A stretch of 64,000 nt of DNA, from NCBI GenBank assembly GCA_016931295.1, contig JAFGEZ010000034.1, forward strand, positions 79,094-143,093, written 5' to 3'. A model generated the notes under the pieces. That model was given only the letters and a program-made list of their open reading frames with translations, made no database searches and had not been told where the DNA came from. Below are positions 37,458-45,969 of the stretch, piece by piece (the first letter of the stretch is position 1; each line of letters starts with the position of its first letter). Made by a program: the position numbers and the translations under genes. Source of the DNA: Candidatus Krumholzibacteriota bacterium (GTDB lineage: Bacteria; Krumholzibacteriota; Krumholzibacteriia; Krumholzibacteriales; Krumholzibacteriaceae).

Positions 37458-38816
37458 ATGCGGGAAGACGGCAACGGCATCATCCGGCGCATGATCATCA
37501 CCCTCGACGGCCCGGCCGGTTCGGGGAAGAGCACGACGGCGCGCCTTCTCGCCAAACGGCTCGGACTCGTCTATCTCGACACGGGAGCGATGTACCGGGC
37601 GGTCACGCTCGCCCTCGAGAGGCGCGGCGGCGATCCCGGAGACGCGGACGCGGCGACCGCCGCCGCGCGGGAATCGACGATCGAGTTCAGGACCGTCGAC
37701 GGCGCCCCGGCATGCCACCTCGACGGGGAGAACGTCGAGAAGGCGATCCGCGGACCGGCGGTTTCCCGGAACGTCTCGCCGGTGAGCCGTCATGCGGGCG
37801 TCAGGCGCGAAATGGTCCGTCTGCAACGCGCGATCGGCAGGCGGGGAGGCGTCGTGGCAGAGGGACGCGACACCGGGTCGACCGTGTTCCCGTGGGCGCA
37901 CCTCAAGGTCTACCTCGTTGCCGACATGGACGCCAGGGCGAGCAGGCGGCTCAATCAGAACCGGTACCTCGGGCTGGATGGCGATCTCGATTCCGTGCGG
38001 GAGAACCTCGCGTCTCGCGACCGCATCGACTCGGGACGGGAGCACAGTCCGCTCGTGCAGCCGGCGGGCGCGATCGTCGTGGACACCTCCCGGGTGACGA
38101 TCGACGAACAGGTCGCGATGATCGAGGAGGAGGCCCGGATGGAGGCGGAGCGGCTCGATGCCCTGGCCGTTCCTTCAGGCAAACGCAACCGGAACGCCCG
38201 CATGCGGGTGTACTTCCGCCTCTCGCAGATGCTCGTCAGGACGATCGCCAGAGTTCTCTTCGGACTCCGCATCGTCGGCGCGGAGAACCTGCGGTGGCGT
38301 GAACACTACCTGTTCGCATGCAATCACATCTCGTACGCCGATCCGCCCGTCGTCGGGTGCGCGCTCGACCGGGAAACGTGGTTCGTCGCGAAGAAGGAGC
38401 TGTTCAGCAACCGTCTGTTCGCCTGGCTTATCCGCACGTACCACGCCATCGAGATCGATCGCGACGGGTTCGACAGGCGGGCGCTCCAGCGCATCCTCGA
38501 ACTCCTCGCTTCGGGGGAATCCGCCCTGATGTTTCCCGAGGGAACGCGCTCGCGCACGGGACGGCTCGGCACGGTGAAGAGCGGCCTCGGCATGATCGCC
38601 ATCAAGTCGCGCGTTCCGGTCGTGCCGGTCTACGTGACCGGGACGAACGCCCTCCGAGCGTGCATCGCCCGCCGGCGACGGCTCGAGGTGCGCATCGGCC
38701 CGCCCGTGCGCATTCCGCCAGGCTGGGAACCGGAAGACCGCAAGCAGGCGTACGCCACCTTCGCGAGAATGGTGCAGGAGGAGATCGGGATGTTGCGAGA
38801 TGACGCGACGGCTTGA
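37458..38816 (+). CDS. Cytidylate kinase / 1-acylglycerol-3-phosphate acyltransferase fusion
   Basis: A 452-residue fusion of two enzymes that are usually separate neighbours. Residues 12-235 are cytidylate kinase (P-loop DGPAGSGKSTTARLL at 18-25, LDTGAMYRAVTL, VAEGRDTGSTVFP), which phosphorylates CMP and dCMP. Residues 255-450 are a PlsC-type acyltransferase with HX4D at His290-Asp295 (NHISYAD) and FPEGTRSRTGRLG, which makes phosphatidic acid. The order cmk-plsC-ispH-rpsA is known from Firmicutes and others. ATG at 37458 follows GGAGG by ten bases; ATG at 37491 is possible but lies only 21 bases before the P-loop. Confidence 0.93.
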   Translation: MREDGNGIIRRMIITLDGPAGSGKSTTARLLAKRLGLVYLDTGAMYRAVTLALERRGGDPGDADAATAAARESTIEFRTVDGAPACHLDGENVEKAIRGPAVSRNVSPVSRHAGVRREMVRLQRAIGRRGGVVAEGRDTGSTVFPWAHLKVYLVADMDARASRRLNQNRYLGLDGDLDSVRENLASRDRIDSGREHSPLVQPAGAIVVDTSRVTIDEQVAMIEEEARMEAERLDALAVPSGKRNRNARMRVYFRLSQMLVRTIARVLFGLRIVGAENLRWREHYLFACNHISYADPPVVGCALDRETWFVAKKELFSNRLFAWLIRTYHAIEIDRDGFDRRALQRILELLASGESALMFPEGTRSRTGRLGTVKSGLGMIAIKSRVPVVPVYVTGTNALRACIARRRRLEVRIGPPVRIPPGWEPEDRKQAYATFARMVQEEIGMLRDDATA

Positions 38817-39657
38817 GATCATACGCTCCGAGCATACCGGGTACTGCTTCGGCGTGAAGCGCGCGATGAGGCTGATCGACGAGGGCCTCGAGGCCGGAGG
38901 CGGGGAGATCTGCACGATCGGCGACGTCATCCACAATCCCCAGGCCGTCGAGCGGCTGCGGAACCGGGGGCTCGTTCCGGTCCGTTCGCTCGACGAGGTG
39001 GGGGAGGACGGCGTGCTCGTCATCCGGGCGCACGGCGTCGATCCGGCTCTCGTCGAGGAAGCCGGACGCCGTGGAATCGGGCTCATCGACACCACCTGCC
39101 CCTTCGTCCTCCGGAGCCAGAACTACGTCCGCCGCCTGCACGAGGAGGGCGTACCGGTCATCATCATCGGCGACGCGCGTCACCCCGAGGTCCAGGGGAT
39201 CGCGGGACGGGCGGGTGAAGACGCCGTGATCCTCGACGACGAATCCGCCGCCGCGGACGTCGGTCCCTACGAGCGGGCGGGAGTGGTCATCCAGACGACA
39301 TTCGCACGCGAGAAGGCGATGGCGATCACGGAGGCCCTCCGCGAACGGGTGCGGGATCTGCGCGTCTACGACACGATCTGCCAGGCGACCGTCCTCCGTC
39401 GCGAGGCCACGAAGCGCCTCGCGGGCAAGGTCGACCTGATGCTGGTCGTCGGCGGTCGAAGCAGTTCGAATACCAAGCGGCTCTATCGCATGTGCGTCGA
39501 TCTCGGTGTGCCCACTGAATTTATCGAGACGGCGGACGAGATCGATCCCTCCTGGTTCGCGGGCCGGCGGATCGTCGGCCTCGCCACCGGCACCTCCACT
39601 CCGGACTGGATCATCGAGGAGGTCCTCGACCGTCTTTCGCGCCTTTCCGGCGAGTGA
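38800..39657 (+). CDS. ispH: 4-hydroxy-3-methylbut-2-enyl diphosphate reductase
   Basis: The last enzyme of the MEP isoprenoid pathway, an iron-sulfur protein that reduces HMBPP to IPP and DMAPP. The 285-residue product has the three cluster cysteines, in GYCFGVKRA (Cys16), DTTCPFV and YDTICQAT, and the substrate Thr/Ser-Asn motif SSNTKRL plus TGTSTPDW near the end. It overlaps the cmk-plsC fusion by 17 bases. Confidence 0.96.
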   Translation: MTRRLEIIRSEHTGYCFGVKRAMRLIDEGLEAGGGEICTIGDVIHNPQAVERLRNRGLVPVRSLDEVGEDGVLVIRAHGVDPALVEEAGRRGIGLIDTTCPFVLRSQNYVRRLHEEGVPVIIIGDARHPEVQGIAGRAGEDAVILDDESAAADVGPYERAGVVIQTTFAREKAMAITEALRERVRDLRVYDTICQATVLRREATKRLAGKVDLMLVVGGRSSSNTKRLYRMCVDLGVPTEFIETADEIDPSWFAGRRIVGLATGTSTPDWIIEEVLDRLSRLSGE

Positions 39658-39676
39658 CGGAACGAGGGGATTTCCC

Positions 39677-39705
39677 TTGCGGTAAAACCGCTGACGTCAT
39701 ATCAT
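39677..39705 (+). promoter_or_regulatory. Promoter of rpsA with palindromes
   Basis: TTGCGG (39677-39682) and TATCAT (39700-39705) are 17 bases apart, 44 bases before the rpsA ATG. The spacer contains a 5-base inverted repeat (GCGGT-AAA-ACCGC, 39679-39691) and the perfect palindrome TGACGTCA (39692-39699), which could be operator sites. Confidence 0.45.
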
Positions 39706-39748
39706 AATAGACCGTTTTACATTCCTTTCAGAAAGGGGAGAACGTCAG

Positions 39749-41713
39749 ATGACGGACGAAACATTCTCAACGCAGGAACAGGGCCCCGAGGATCTCGGGA
39801 AAACAGGCGAAAGCGAGGGCAGCACGTCGACGAAAGCCGGCACGTCCGGCTCGTACCTCGACATGTTCGAACCGGTCCCGGCCGAGGAACTCGACGAAGA
39901 CGGCAGGATGGACGAGGACTGGGAGACGATGTACAAGGAGATCACCGAGAAGGCCGATACGCTTCGCGAAGGCAAGATCGTCAGCGGCACCGTCTACGCC
40001 GTGAACGACAAGGAAGTCATCCTCGACGTCGGATTCAAGAGCGAGGGGACGATTCCCTACAACGAGTTCGTGAATTGCGAGGAAGTCAAGCCCGGTGACG
40101 TCTTCGACGTGTTCCTCGAGAAGATGGAGAACCAGGACGGCCTGATCGTGCTCTCCAAGGAGAAGGCCGACTTCCTGAAGGCGTGGGATACGATCAAGGA
40201 ATCCTACGACCAGATGCGGGTCGTCACCACGAAGGTCGACCGCCGCATCAAGGGCGGGCTCGTCGTCAAGCTGCTCGGCGTCGACGCCTTCCTGCCCGGT
40301 TCGCAGATCGCTCTCAGGCAGGTTCCGAACCTCGACGAGCTGATCGGCGAGGAACTCGAGGCCAAGATCATCAAGCTGAACAAGCGGCGCCGCAACATCG
40401 TCGTATCGCGCCGCGTGGTCCTCGAGGAGGAGCGGGAGAAGAAGAAGAAGAAGCTGCTGGCCGAGCTGCAGGTGGGCGAGACGCGCGAGGGCGTCGTGAA
40501 GAACATTACCGACTTCGGCGCATTCGTCGATCTCGGCGGCATCGACGGCCTGCTGCACCTCACCGACCTCACCTGGGGCCGCGTGAGCCATCCCTCCGAG
40601 GTCGTGGCGATCGGCGACAAGCTGAGCGTCAAGATCCTCGATTTCGATCCGGAACGCGAGCGGATCTCGCTGGGCCTCAAGCAGCTTACCCCGTACCCGT
40701 GGGAGGGCGTCGACGAGCGCTACCCGGTCGGCAACACGATCCGGGGCAAGGTCGTCTCGATCACCGATTACGGCGCCTTCGTCGAGCTGGAGAAGGGCGT
40801 CGAGGGACTCATCCACATCTCGGAGATGTCCTGGACGCGCCACGTCAAGCACCCGTCGAAGATCGTCGCGATCGGCGACACGGTCGAGGCGGTCGTCTTG
40901 AACGTGGACAAGGAGCACGAGAAGATCTCCCTCGGACTCAAGCAGCTCGAGCCCGATCCGTGGAAGCAGCTCGAGGGCAAGTACCCTCCCGGCACACGCC
41001 TGAAGGGCAAGGTCCGGAACCTCACCAATTTCGGCGCCTTCGTCGAGATCGAGGACGGCATAGACGGCCTCGTGCACATCTCGGACATGTCCTGGGCCAA
41101 GCGCATCCGCCACCCGTCGGAAATGGTGCGCAAGGGTGACGACATCGAGGTCGTCGTTCTCGATATCGACAGCGACAAGCGGCGTATCAGCCTCGGCATG
41201 AAGCAGACCCGCGAGAATCCGTGGTCGGCCCTGGCCAAGGAGTACGGCATCGGCACCGAGGTCGACGGGACGATCTCCCGCATCCTCGACCGCGGCTGCG
41301 TCGTGGAGCTCCGCAACGACGTCGAGGGTTTCGTGCCCCTGTCGCATCTCGGCATCGACAACCTGAAGAAGCCGACGGAACACTTCGAGCCGGGGGCGAA
41401 GCTTCCGCTCAAGGTCATCAAGATGGATCCGCAGAACAAGCGGATCGTCCTCAGCGTCAACGCGTGGCTCGAGTCGCGCGGACCCGAGGAGGCCGCCGAA
41501 TTCGCCGGCCGGTTCCCGAAACGGGAACTCCCGCCGGAGGAGGAGGCCCCCGCCGGGGGTGGCGTCGCCTCGGAGGACGACGACATCGACTTCGACGACG
41601 ATTACGATGTTGAGGAGTCGAACGTCGAGGCCGCATCCGACGAGGAGATCGTCGACGAGGACGAGGAAGCGGACGCGGAAGACGGAGCCGGGGAGGACGA
41701 CGACAAGTCCTGA
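39749..41713 (+). CDS. rpsA: 30S ribosomal protein S1
   Basis: The large ribosomal protein that binds mRNA and helps initiation. The 654-residue product has six S1 OB-fold repeats, at roughly residues 68-140, 155-220, 240-310, 325-395, 412-482 and 497-565; repeats 3 to 5 are the best conserved (TDFGAFVDLGGIDGLLHLTDL, TDYGAFVELEKGVEGLIHIS, TNFGAFVEIEDGIDGLVHIS). A long, highly acidic C-terminal tail of about 60 residues makes it longer than E. coli S1 (557). GAAAGGGGAG precedes the ATG. Confidence 0.96.
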   Translation: MTDETFSTQEQGPEDLGKTGESEGSTSTKAGTSGSYLDMFEPVPAEELDEDGRMDEDWETMYKEITEKADTLREGKIVSGTVYAVNDKEVILDVGFKSEGTIPYNEFVNCEEVKPGDVFDVFLEKMENQDGLIVLSKEKADFLKAWDTIKESYDQMRVVTTKVDRRIKGGLVVKLLGVDAFLPGSQIALRQVPNLDELIGEELEAKIIKLNKRRRNIVVSRRVVLEEEREKKKKKLLAELQVGETREGVVKNITDFGAFVDLGGIDGLLHLTDLTWGRVSHPSEVVAIGDKLSVKILDFDPERERISLGLKQLTPYPWEGVDERYPVGNTIRGKVVSITDYGAFVELEKGVEGLIHISEMSWTRHVKHPSKIVAIGDTVEAVVLNVDKEHEKISLGLKQLEPDPWKQLEGKYPPGTRLKGKVRNLTNFGAFVEIEDGIDGLVHISDMSWAKRIRHPSEMVRKGDDIEVVVLDIDSDKRRISLGMKQTRENPWSALAKEYGIGTEVDGTISRILDRGCVVELRNDVEGFVPLSHLGIDNLKKPTEHFEPGAKLPLKVIKMDPQNKRIVLSVNAWLESRGPEEAAEFAGRFPKRELPPEEEAPAGGGVASEDDDIDFDDDYDVEESNVEAASDEEIVDEDEEADAEDGAGEDDDKS

Positions 41714-41744
41714 CGGACCGTCGCGATCGCACAGTCATCTGCCG

Positions 41745-41773
41745 GAGTGAGGGTGGGGGTTCCACCCTCATTC
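41745..41773 (+). terminator. Hairpin after rpsA, possible terminator
   Basis: A perfect 9-base inverted repeat, TGAGGGTGG and CCACCCTCA (41748-41756 and 41762-41770), with a 5-base loop, extended by two pairs and a wobble. Only a short T-rich stretch (TTCCTTAT) follows, so termination may be partial or factor-assisted. Confidence 0.5.
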
Positions 41774-41787
41774 CTTATCGGGAAGCC

Positions 41788-43152
41788 ATGAGCGAACGAA
41801 GATCGCGAACATTCGCTGTCGCGACGCTCGGTTGCAAGCTCAACCAGTACGAGACGGAGTGCGTCCGGGAGTCGCTCGAGAAGGCGGGGTGGGTGTTCCG
41901 CAGGTTCGAGGAGGGCGCCGAGTTCTACATCATCAATTCATGCACCGTCACCGGGAAGACGGATGCGCGAACGAGGAATCTTGTCCGTCGGGCGCGCCGC
42001 GTCTCGCCGGGAGCCTTCATCATCGCCACCGGGTGCCTCGCGGAGACCGAACCCGAATCGCTCGAGCGTCTCGACGAGGTCGATCTCGTCGTCGGCAACG
42101 CCGGCAAGGCGTCGCTCCACCTCGTCATGGAGCGCATCGTCGAGGCGGGCGACGACGCGGACATACGCGAGACGGTCGACCGGTCGGCGGGCCTCGAACC
42201 GGTGTTCATCACGAGATTCCACGGCCACTCGCGAGCGTTCGTCAAGATCCAGGAGGGGTGCGACGCCTCCTGCTCCTACTGCATCATCCCGCGGGCGCGC
42301 GGCCCGCATCGCAGCGTCGGCCAGGCCGCCGTGCTCGAGCAGGTCCGATTGCTCGCGGACGGCGGCTACGGCGAGATCGTGCTCACCGGAATACACATCG
42401 GCCGGTACGGCACGGATCTCCCGGAGCAAACCGATCTCGCTCGTCTGCTCCGACGGTTGCTAGACCGCGTCCCATGCGTGAGATTCCGCCTGAGCAGCAT
42501 CGAGCCGACCGAGGTCACGCCGGACCTTCTCGACATCGTCGCCGGTTCCGACCGGATCGCCTCGCATCTGCACATCCCCCTTCAGAGCGGCGACGACCGG
42601 ATACTCGAGGCGATGAAACGCACCTACGATACCGGGCGCTTCCGCCGGGGGATCGAGGCGATCAAGGAACGAAACGCATCGATCGCCGTCGGCACGGACG
42701 TGATCGTCGGATTCCCCGGCGAGACGGACGAGAGCTTCCGGCGCACGTACGCCTTCCTTTCAGACCTGCCCGTCGACTACTTCCACGTCTTCGGATATTC
42801 GCGGCGCCCGGGGACGCCGGCGGCGTCGATGCCCGGACAGGTCGACCCGGCGATACGGAAATCCCGGAGCGGAAAGCTCATCCGTCTCGGCGGGCGGAAA
42901 CGCCTCTCCTTCATGCGCGAACGGGTCGGCACCGTCGAATCGGCGCTCGTGCAGGGGCCGGCGCACCGTTTCTCGCGCTTCGCGAGGGCGGTTACCGGCA
43001 ACTACGTCGAGATCTCCGTCCCGCGCGACCGGGGACGGATCGGAGCGCTCGCGCCGGTTCTCGTCACCCACTATTCCAGGGGAAGGCTCTACGGGCGCAT
43101 TCTCGGCGGGCAGGCCGAGGCGGGCATCGGCGGGAAGGAACGGAGGCGATGA
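41788..43152 (+). CDS. mtaB: tRNA t6A methylthiotransferase MtaB
   Basis: A radical-SAM enzyme that adds a methylthio group to t6A37 of tRNA. The 454-residue product has the UPF0004 cluster cysteines in TLGCKLNQYE, NSCTVTGKTD and ATGCLAE, the radical-SAM motif EGCDASCSYCIIPRARG, and a C-terminal TRAM domain (from about residue 390). The K-L-N-Q-Y-E start separates it from MiaB, which follows immediately; the two genes share ATGA. Confidence 0.93.
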   Translation: MSERRSRTFAVATLGCKLNQYETECVRESLEKAGWVFRRFEEGAEFYIINSCTVTGKTDARTRNLVRRARRVSPGAFIIATGCLAETEPESLERLDEVDLVVGNAGKASLHLVMERIVEAGDDADIRETVDRSAGLEPVFITRFHGHSRAFVKIQEGCDASCSYCIIPRARGPHRSVGQAAVLEQVRLLADGGYGEIVLTGIHIGRYGTDLPEQTDLARLLRRLLDRVPCVRFRLSSIEPTEVTPDLLDIVAGSDRIASHLHIPLQSGDDRILEAMKRTYDTGRFRRGIEAIKERNASIAVGTDVIVGFPGETDESFRRTYAFLSDLPVDYFHVFGYSRRPGTPAASMPGQVDPAIRKSRSGKLIRLGGRKRLSFMRERVGTVESALVQGPAHRFSRFARAVTGNYVEISVPRDRGRIGALAPVLVTHYSRGRLYGRILGGQAEAGIGGKERRR

Positions 43153-44456
43153 GCGCGCCCGAGGTCTGGTACGAGAGCTACGGCTGCCAGATGAACGCCT
43201 ACGACACCGAGGTGATCGAGGCGATCTTCTCGGGCAGGGGCTGGAAGCGCGCGGCCGGGCCGGAATCCGCCGATGTGATCGTCGTCAACACATGCAGCGT
43301 GCGCGAACATGCCGAGACGAGGGCGATCGGACGGCTGCACGATCTCGCGAGGCACGGGAACGCCGTGATCGCGGTCTGCGGCTGCATGGCCCGGCGCATC
43401 GGCACGGAACTCTTCGAGATCGAACCGCGCATCCGCATCGTCGCCGGACCGGACGCCTACGACCGTCTCGCGGGGGCGGTCGAGGAGGCGCTGTCCGGCG
43501 GCGGGACCTTCGCGCTCCTCGAACGTGACCACGGCGTCACCTACAGGCTGCCCGGGTCCACCGGGGAGGAGCGCGTCACGCGCTATCTCTCGATCACGCG
43601 GGGTTGCGAGAACTTCTGCACCTACTGCATCGTGCCCTATCTCCGGGGGCCCGTCCGCAGCAAGAGCCCGGAAACGGTCGTCCACGAGGTCGTCTCGCTC
43701 GCGCAAAGCGGGGCGCGCGAGGTGACGCTGCTCGGCCAGAACGTCATGGCGTACGACAGGGACGGCGTCGATTTCCCGGGCCTCATCGCCCGGATCCTGC
43801 GGGAAACCGACGTTCCGCGCATCAGGTTCCTCACGACGCATCCGCGTGACGTCGATCGGCGGATCTTCGAGCTGATGGCGAACGATCCGCGCGTCTGTCC
43901 GCACCTGCATCTTCCCTTCCAGGCGGGAAGCGACAGGCTGCTCGAACTCATGAATCGGGGGTACCGGCGAAGCGACTACCTCGCCATCGTCGAGGAGGGC
44001 CGGCGCATCCGTCCCGACATCGCCTTCACCACCGACGTCATCGTCGGTTTCCCGACGGAGACGCGCGGCGATTTCGAGGAGACCCTCGATATCGTCGAAC
44101 AGGTCAGGTTCGACGCCGCCTTCACGTTCCGGTATTCCCCGCGTGCGGGGACGGCGGCGGCCGACATGGTCGACGACGTTCCAGACGGCGAGAAACGCGA
44201 GCGTCTCGCCGAGCTCAACGAATCCGTCCGGCGCATCCGGGGCGAGATCCTCGCCGGACTCGTCGGGACGGAGACCGAAATCCTTCTTGACGCTTCGGTG
44301 GAAAAAGGCGAAACTCGATATCTCAAAGGAAGAACGGTGCATTTCCGAAACGTCCTCGTTCCCGCGGAAGGGCTGCGCGTCGGGGACTTCGCCAGGGTGA
44401 AACCGGGCAGGCTTCGCAACTTCACGCTGATCGGCGAGGTTGCGGCCGGGAGGTAG
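43149..44456 (+). CDS. miaB: tRNA-i6A37 methylthiotransferase MiaB
   Basis: Converts i6A37 to ms2i6A37 using two iron-sulfur clusters and SAM. The 435-residue product has YGCQMNAYD, NTCSVREHAE and VCGCMAR for the auxiliary cluster, RGCENFCTYCIVPYLRGP for the radical-SAM cluster, and a C-terminal TRAM domain (FRNVLVPAEGLRVGDF). Its substrate is made by MiaA, encoded at 53850. ATG at 43149 overlaps the mtaB stop. Confidence 0.96.
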   Translation: MSAPEVWYESYGCQMNAYDTEVIEAIFSGRGWKRAAGPESADVIVVNTCSVREHAETRAIGRLHDLARHGNAVIAVCGCMARRIGTELFEIEPRIRIVAGPDAYDRLAGAVEEALSGGGTFALLERDHGVTYRLPGSTGEERVTRYLSITRGCENFCTYCIVPYLRGPVRSKSPETVVHEVVSLAQSGAREVTLLGQNVMAYDRDGVDFPGLIARILRETDVPRIRFLTTHPRDVDRRIFELMANDPRVCPHLHLPFQAGSDRLLELMNRGYRRSDYLAIVEEGRRIRPDIAFTTDVIVGFPTETRGDFEETLDIVEQVRFDAAFTFRYSPRAGTAAADMVDDVPDGEKRERLAELNESVRRIRGEILAGLVGTETEILLDASVEKGETRYLKGRTVHFRNVLVPAEGLRVGDFARVKPGRLRNFTLIGEVAAGR

Positions 44457-44462
44457 CAGGCC

Positions 44463-44795
44463 ATGTGGATCTTCCGCGGTGTCGTCGTGCTGATCGGCGC
44501 GATCGTCCTGATGTCATTCTTCATGGCGAACGCGCACAAACCGATCGACTTCAAGTTCCAGATCTGGCCTCTCGTCGACAAGGAATATTCCGTCGAGGTC
44601 AATTTCGTCATGTTCGTCTCCTTCGTGAGCGGAATGATCGTCTGGGCGATCGGCGCCTGGGTGCGAGAGGCGCAGTTGCTCGTCCGGCTGGGACAGTCGA
44701 AGCGGGCGATCGCTCGTCTCGAGGAGGAGATCGCGGATCTCAGGAACATACCGATCGAGGAGGCGGCCGGGCCGGAAGACGACGGCGTGATGTAG
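44463..44795 (+). CDS. lapA: LapA-like inner-membrane protein (DUF1049)
   Basis: A 110-residue membrane protein with two transmembrane helices (residues 4-22 and about 43-66) and a cytoplasmic coiled coil (AIARLEEEIADLRNI). The family motif of hydrophobic helix, N-A-H-K-P short loop, second helix and coiled coil fits LapA/YciS. In E. coli LapA acts with LapB to control lipopolysaccharide assembly. The gene directly precedes lapB, as in enterobacteria, which supports the call. Confidence 0.82.
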   Translation: MWIFRGVVVLIGAIVLMSFFMANAHKPIDFKFQIWPLVDKEYSVEVNFVMFVSFVSGMIVWAIGAWVREAQLLVRLGQSKRAIARLEEEIADLRNIPIEEAAGPEDDGVM

Positions 44796-44817
44796 GCCGC
44801 GGAAAGACGGGCTCGAG

Positions 44818-45969
44818 ATGACCCTGCAACAGATACTCTTCGTCATGTTGTGCGCGGCGACGGTCGTTCTCGCGACCGTTCTGTTCGTCCAGGGGCGACG
44901 GAGACGCACAAAGCGCCGATCGCCCTACGTCGAGGCGCTCTACGCCCTCATCGACGGCCGGCGGGGCGATGCGCTGAATCTTCTGACGCGGGCGGTCAGG
45001 AACGGCGAGACCGATCCGGACGCGTATCTCCAGCTCGGAAATCTCTTGAGGGAGCGCCGTCAGCCCGACAAGGCGCTGCAGATACATCGCGGGCTGGCCG
45101 TGCGCCGCGATCTCGTCTTCGAGGAGGAGAAGGCGGTGCAGATCGCGATCGCCGAGGACCTCGCCGCGCTCGGGAAACTCGATCGGGCGGTCCAGACGCT
45201 CGAGGCCGTCATGAAGCGCCGGAAGGATCCGGAGATCGTCAGGGCGCTCCATGCCGCCTGCCACCGCGCGGGAAACCACGACCGGGCATTCGCCATGTTG
45301 CGAGAGCTCGCGAAGACCGACCCGTCGATCGACCGGAAGGCGCGCGCGGGATACCTCGCGGCCGTCGCGTCGGAGAGAGCGGCGGCCGGAGACGCCGACG
45401 AGGCCCGCCGCCTCGTGGACCGTGCTCGCCGCGAGTTCGGCGAGAGCGTTCCGGCGCTCTGGATCGCCGGCCGTATCGCGCTCGAGGCAGGGGACACGAG
45501 AGGCGCGATCGACGCCTGGAAGATCCTTCTCCGCGTCGACCCGGGATCCTTCCGCGAGATTCTCCCCCTCCTCGAGAAGGCGCTCTTCGATTCGGGACGG
45601 TTCGAGGAGTTCGGAAAGGTCCTCCAGGATCTCGTGTCGAGACATCCGGGACATCCGGGGATCGTCGCGGCTCTCGCGGCCTTCAGGGAGAAGAAGGGGG
45701 AGGCCGACGAGGCGATCCGCATCATCGAGGACGATCCCGATGTCGCCAGGGATCCCGTCGCGGGCACGCGTCTCGCCCTTCTCTATCTCGACTCGGGCAG
45801 AACGTCGGATCTCCGCGCGCTGCTCGCCGGCCTGAACGGCGCGGTGCGGTCTCCGATCGAATGGCGTTGCGCGTCCTGCGGTGCCTTCGCGAGCGTCCCC
45901 CACACGTATTGCACCGCCTGTTCCGGCATCGGCACCTTCGTGAGACATGAAGACGACGACATGGCATAG
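44818..45969 (+). CDS. lapB: Lipopolysaccharide assembly protein LapB
   Basis: A 383-residue protein with the LapB/YciM layout: an N-terminal transmembrane helix (residues 5-24), a cytoplasmic TPR solenoid, and a C-terminal rubredoxin-like metal-binding domain with two CxxC pairs (WRCASCGAF and HTYCTACSG). In E. coli it recruits FtsH to degrade LpxC and so limits lipid A synthesis. Presence here with an LpxL-like acyltransferase at 59740 indicates lipid A control by the same logic; that is inference. Confidence 0.9.
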   Translation: MTLQQILFVMLCAATVVLATVLFVQGRRRRTKRRSPYVEALYALIDGRRGDALNLLTRAVRNGETDPDAYLQLGNLLRERRQPDKALQIHRGLAVRRDLVFEEEKAVQIAIAEDLAALGKLDRAVQTLEAVMKRRKDPEIVRALHAACHRAGNHDRAFAMLRELAKTDPSIDRKARAGYLAAVASERAAAGDADEARRLVDRARREFGESVPALWIAGRIALEAGDTRGAIDAWKILLRVDPGSFREILPLLEKALFDSGRFEEFGKVLQDLVSRHPGHPGIVAALAAFREKKGEADEAIRIIEDDPDVARDPVAGTRLALLYLDSGRTSDLRALLAGLNGAVRSPIEWRCASCGAFASVPHTYCTACSGIGTFVRHEDDDMA

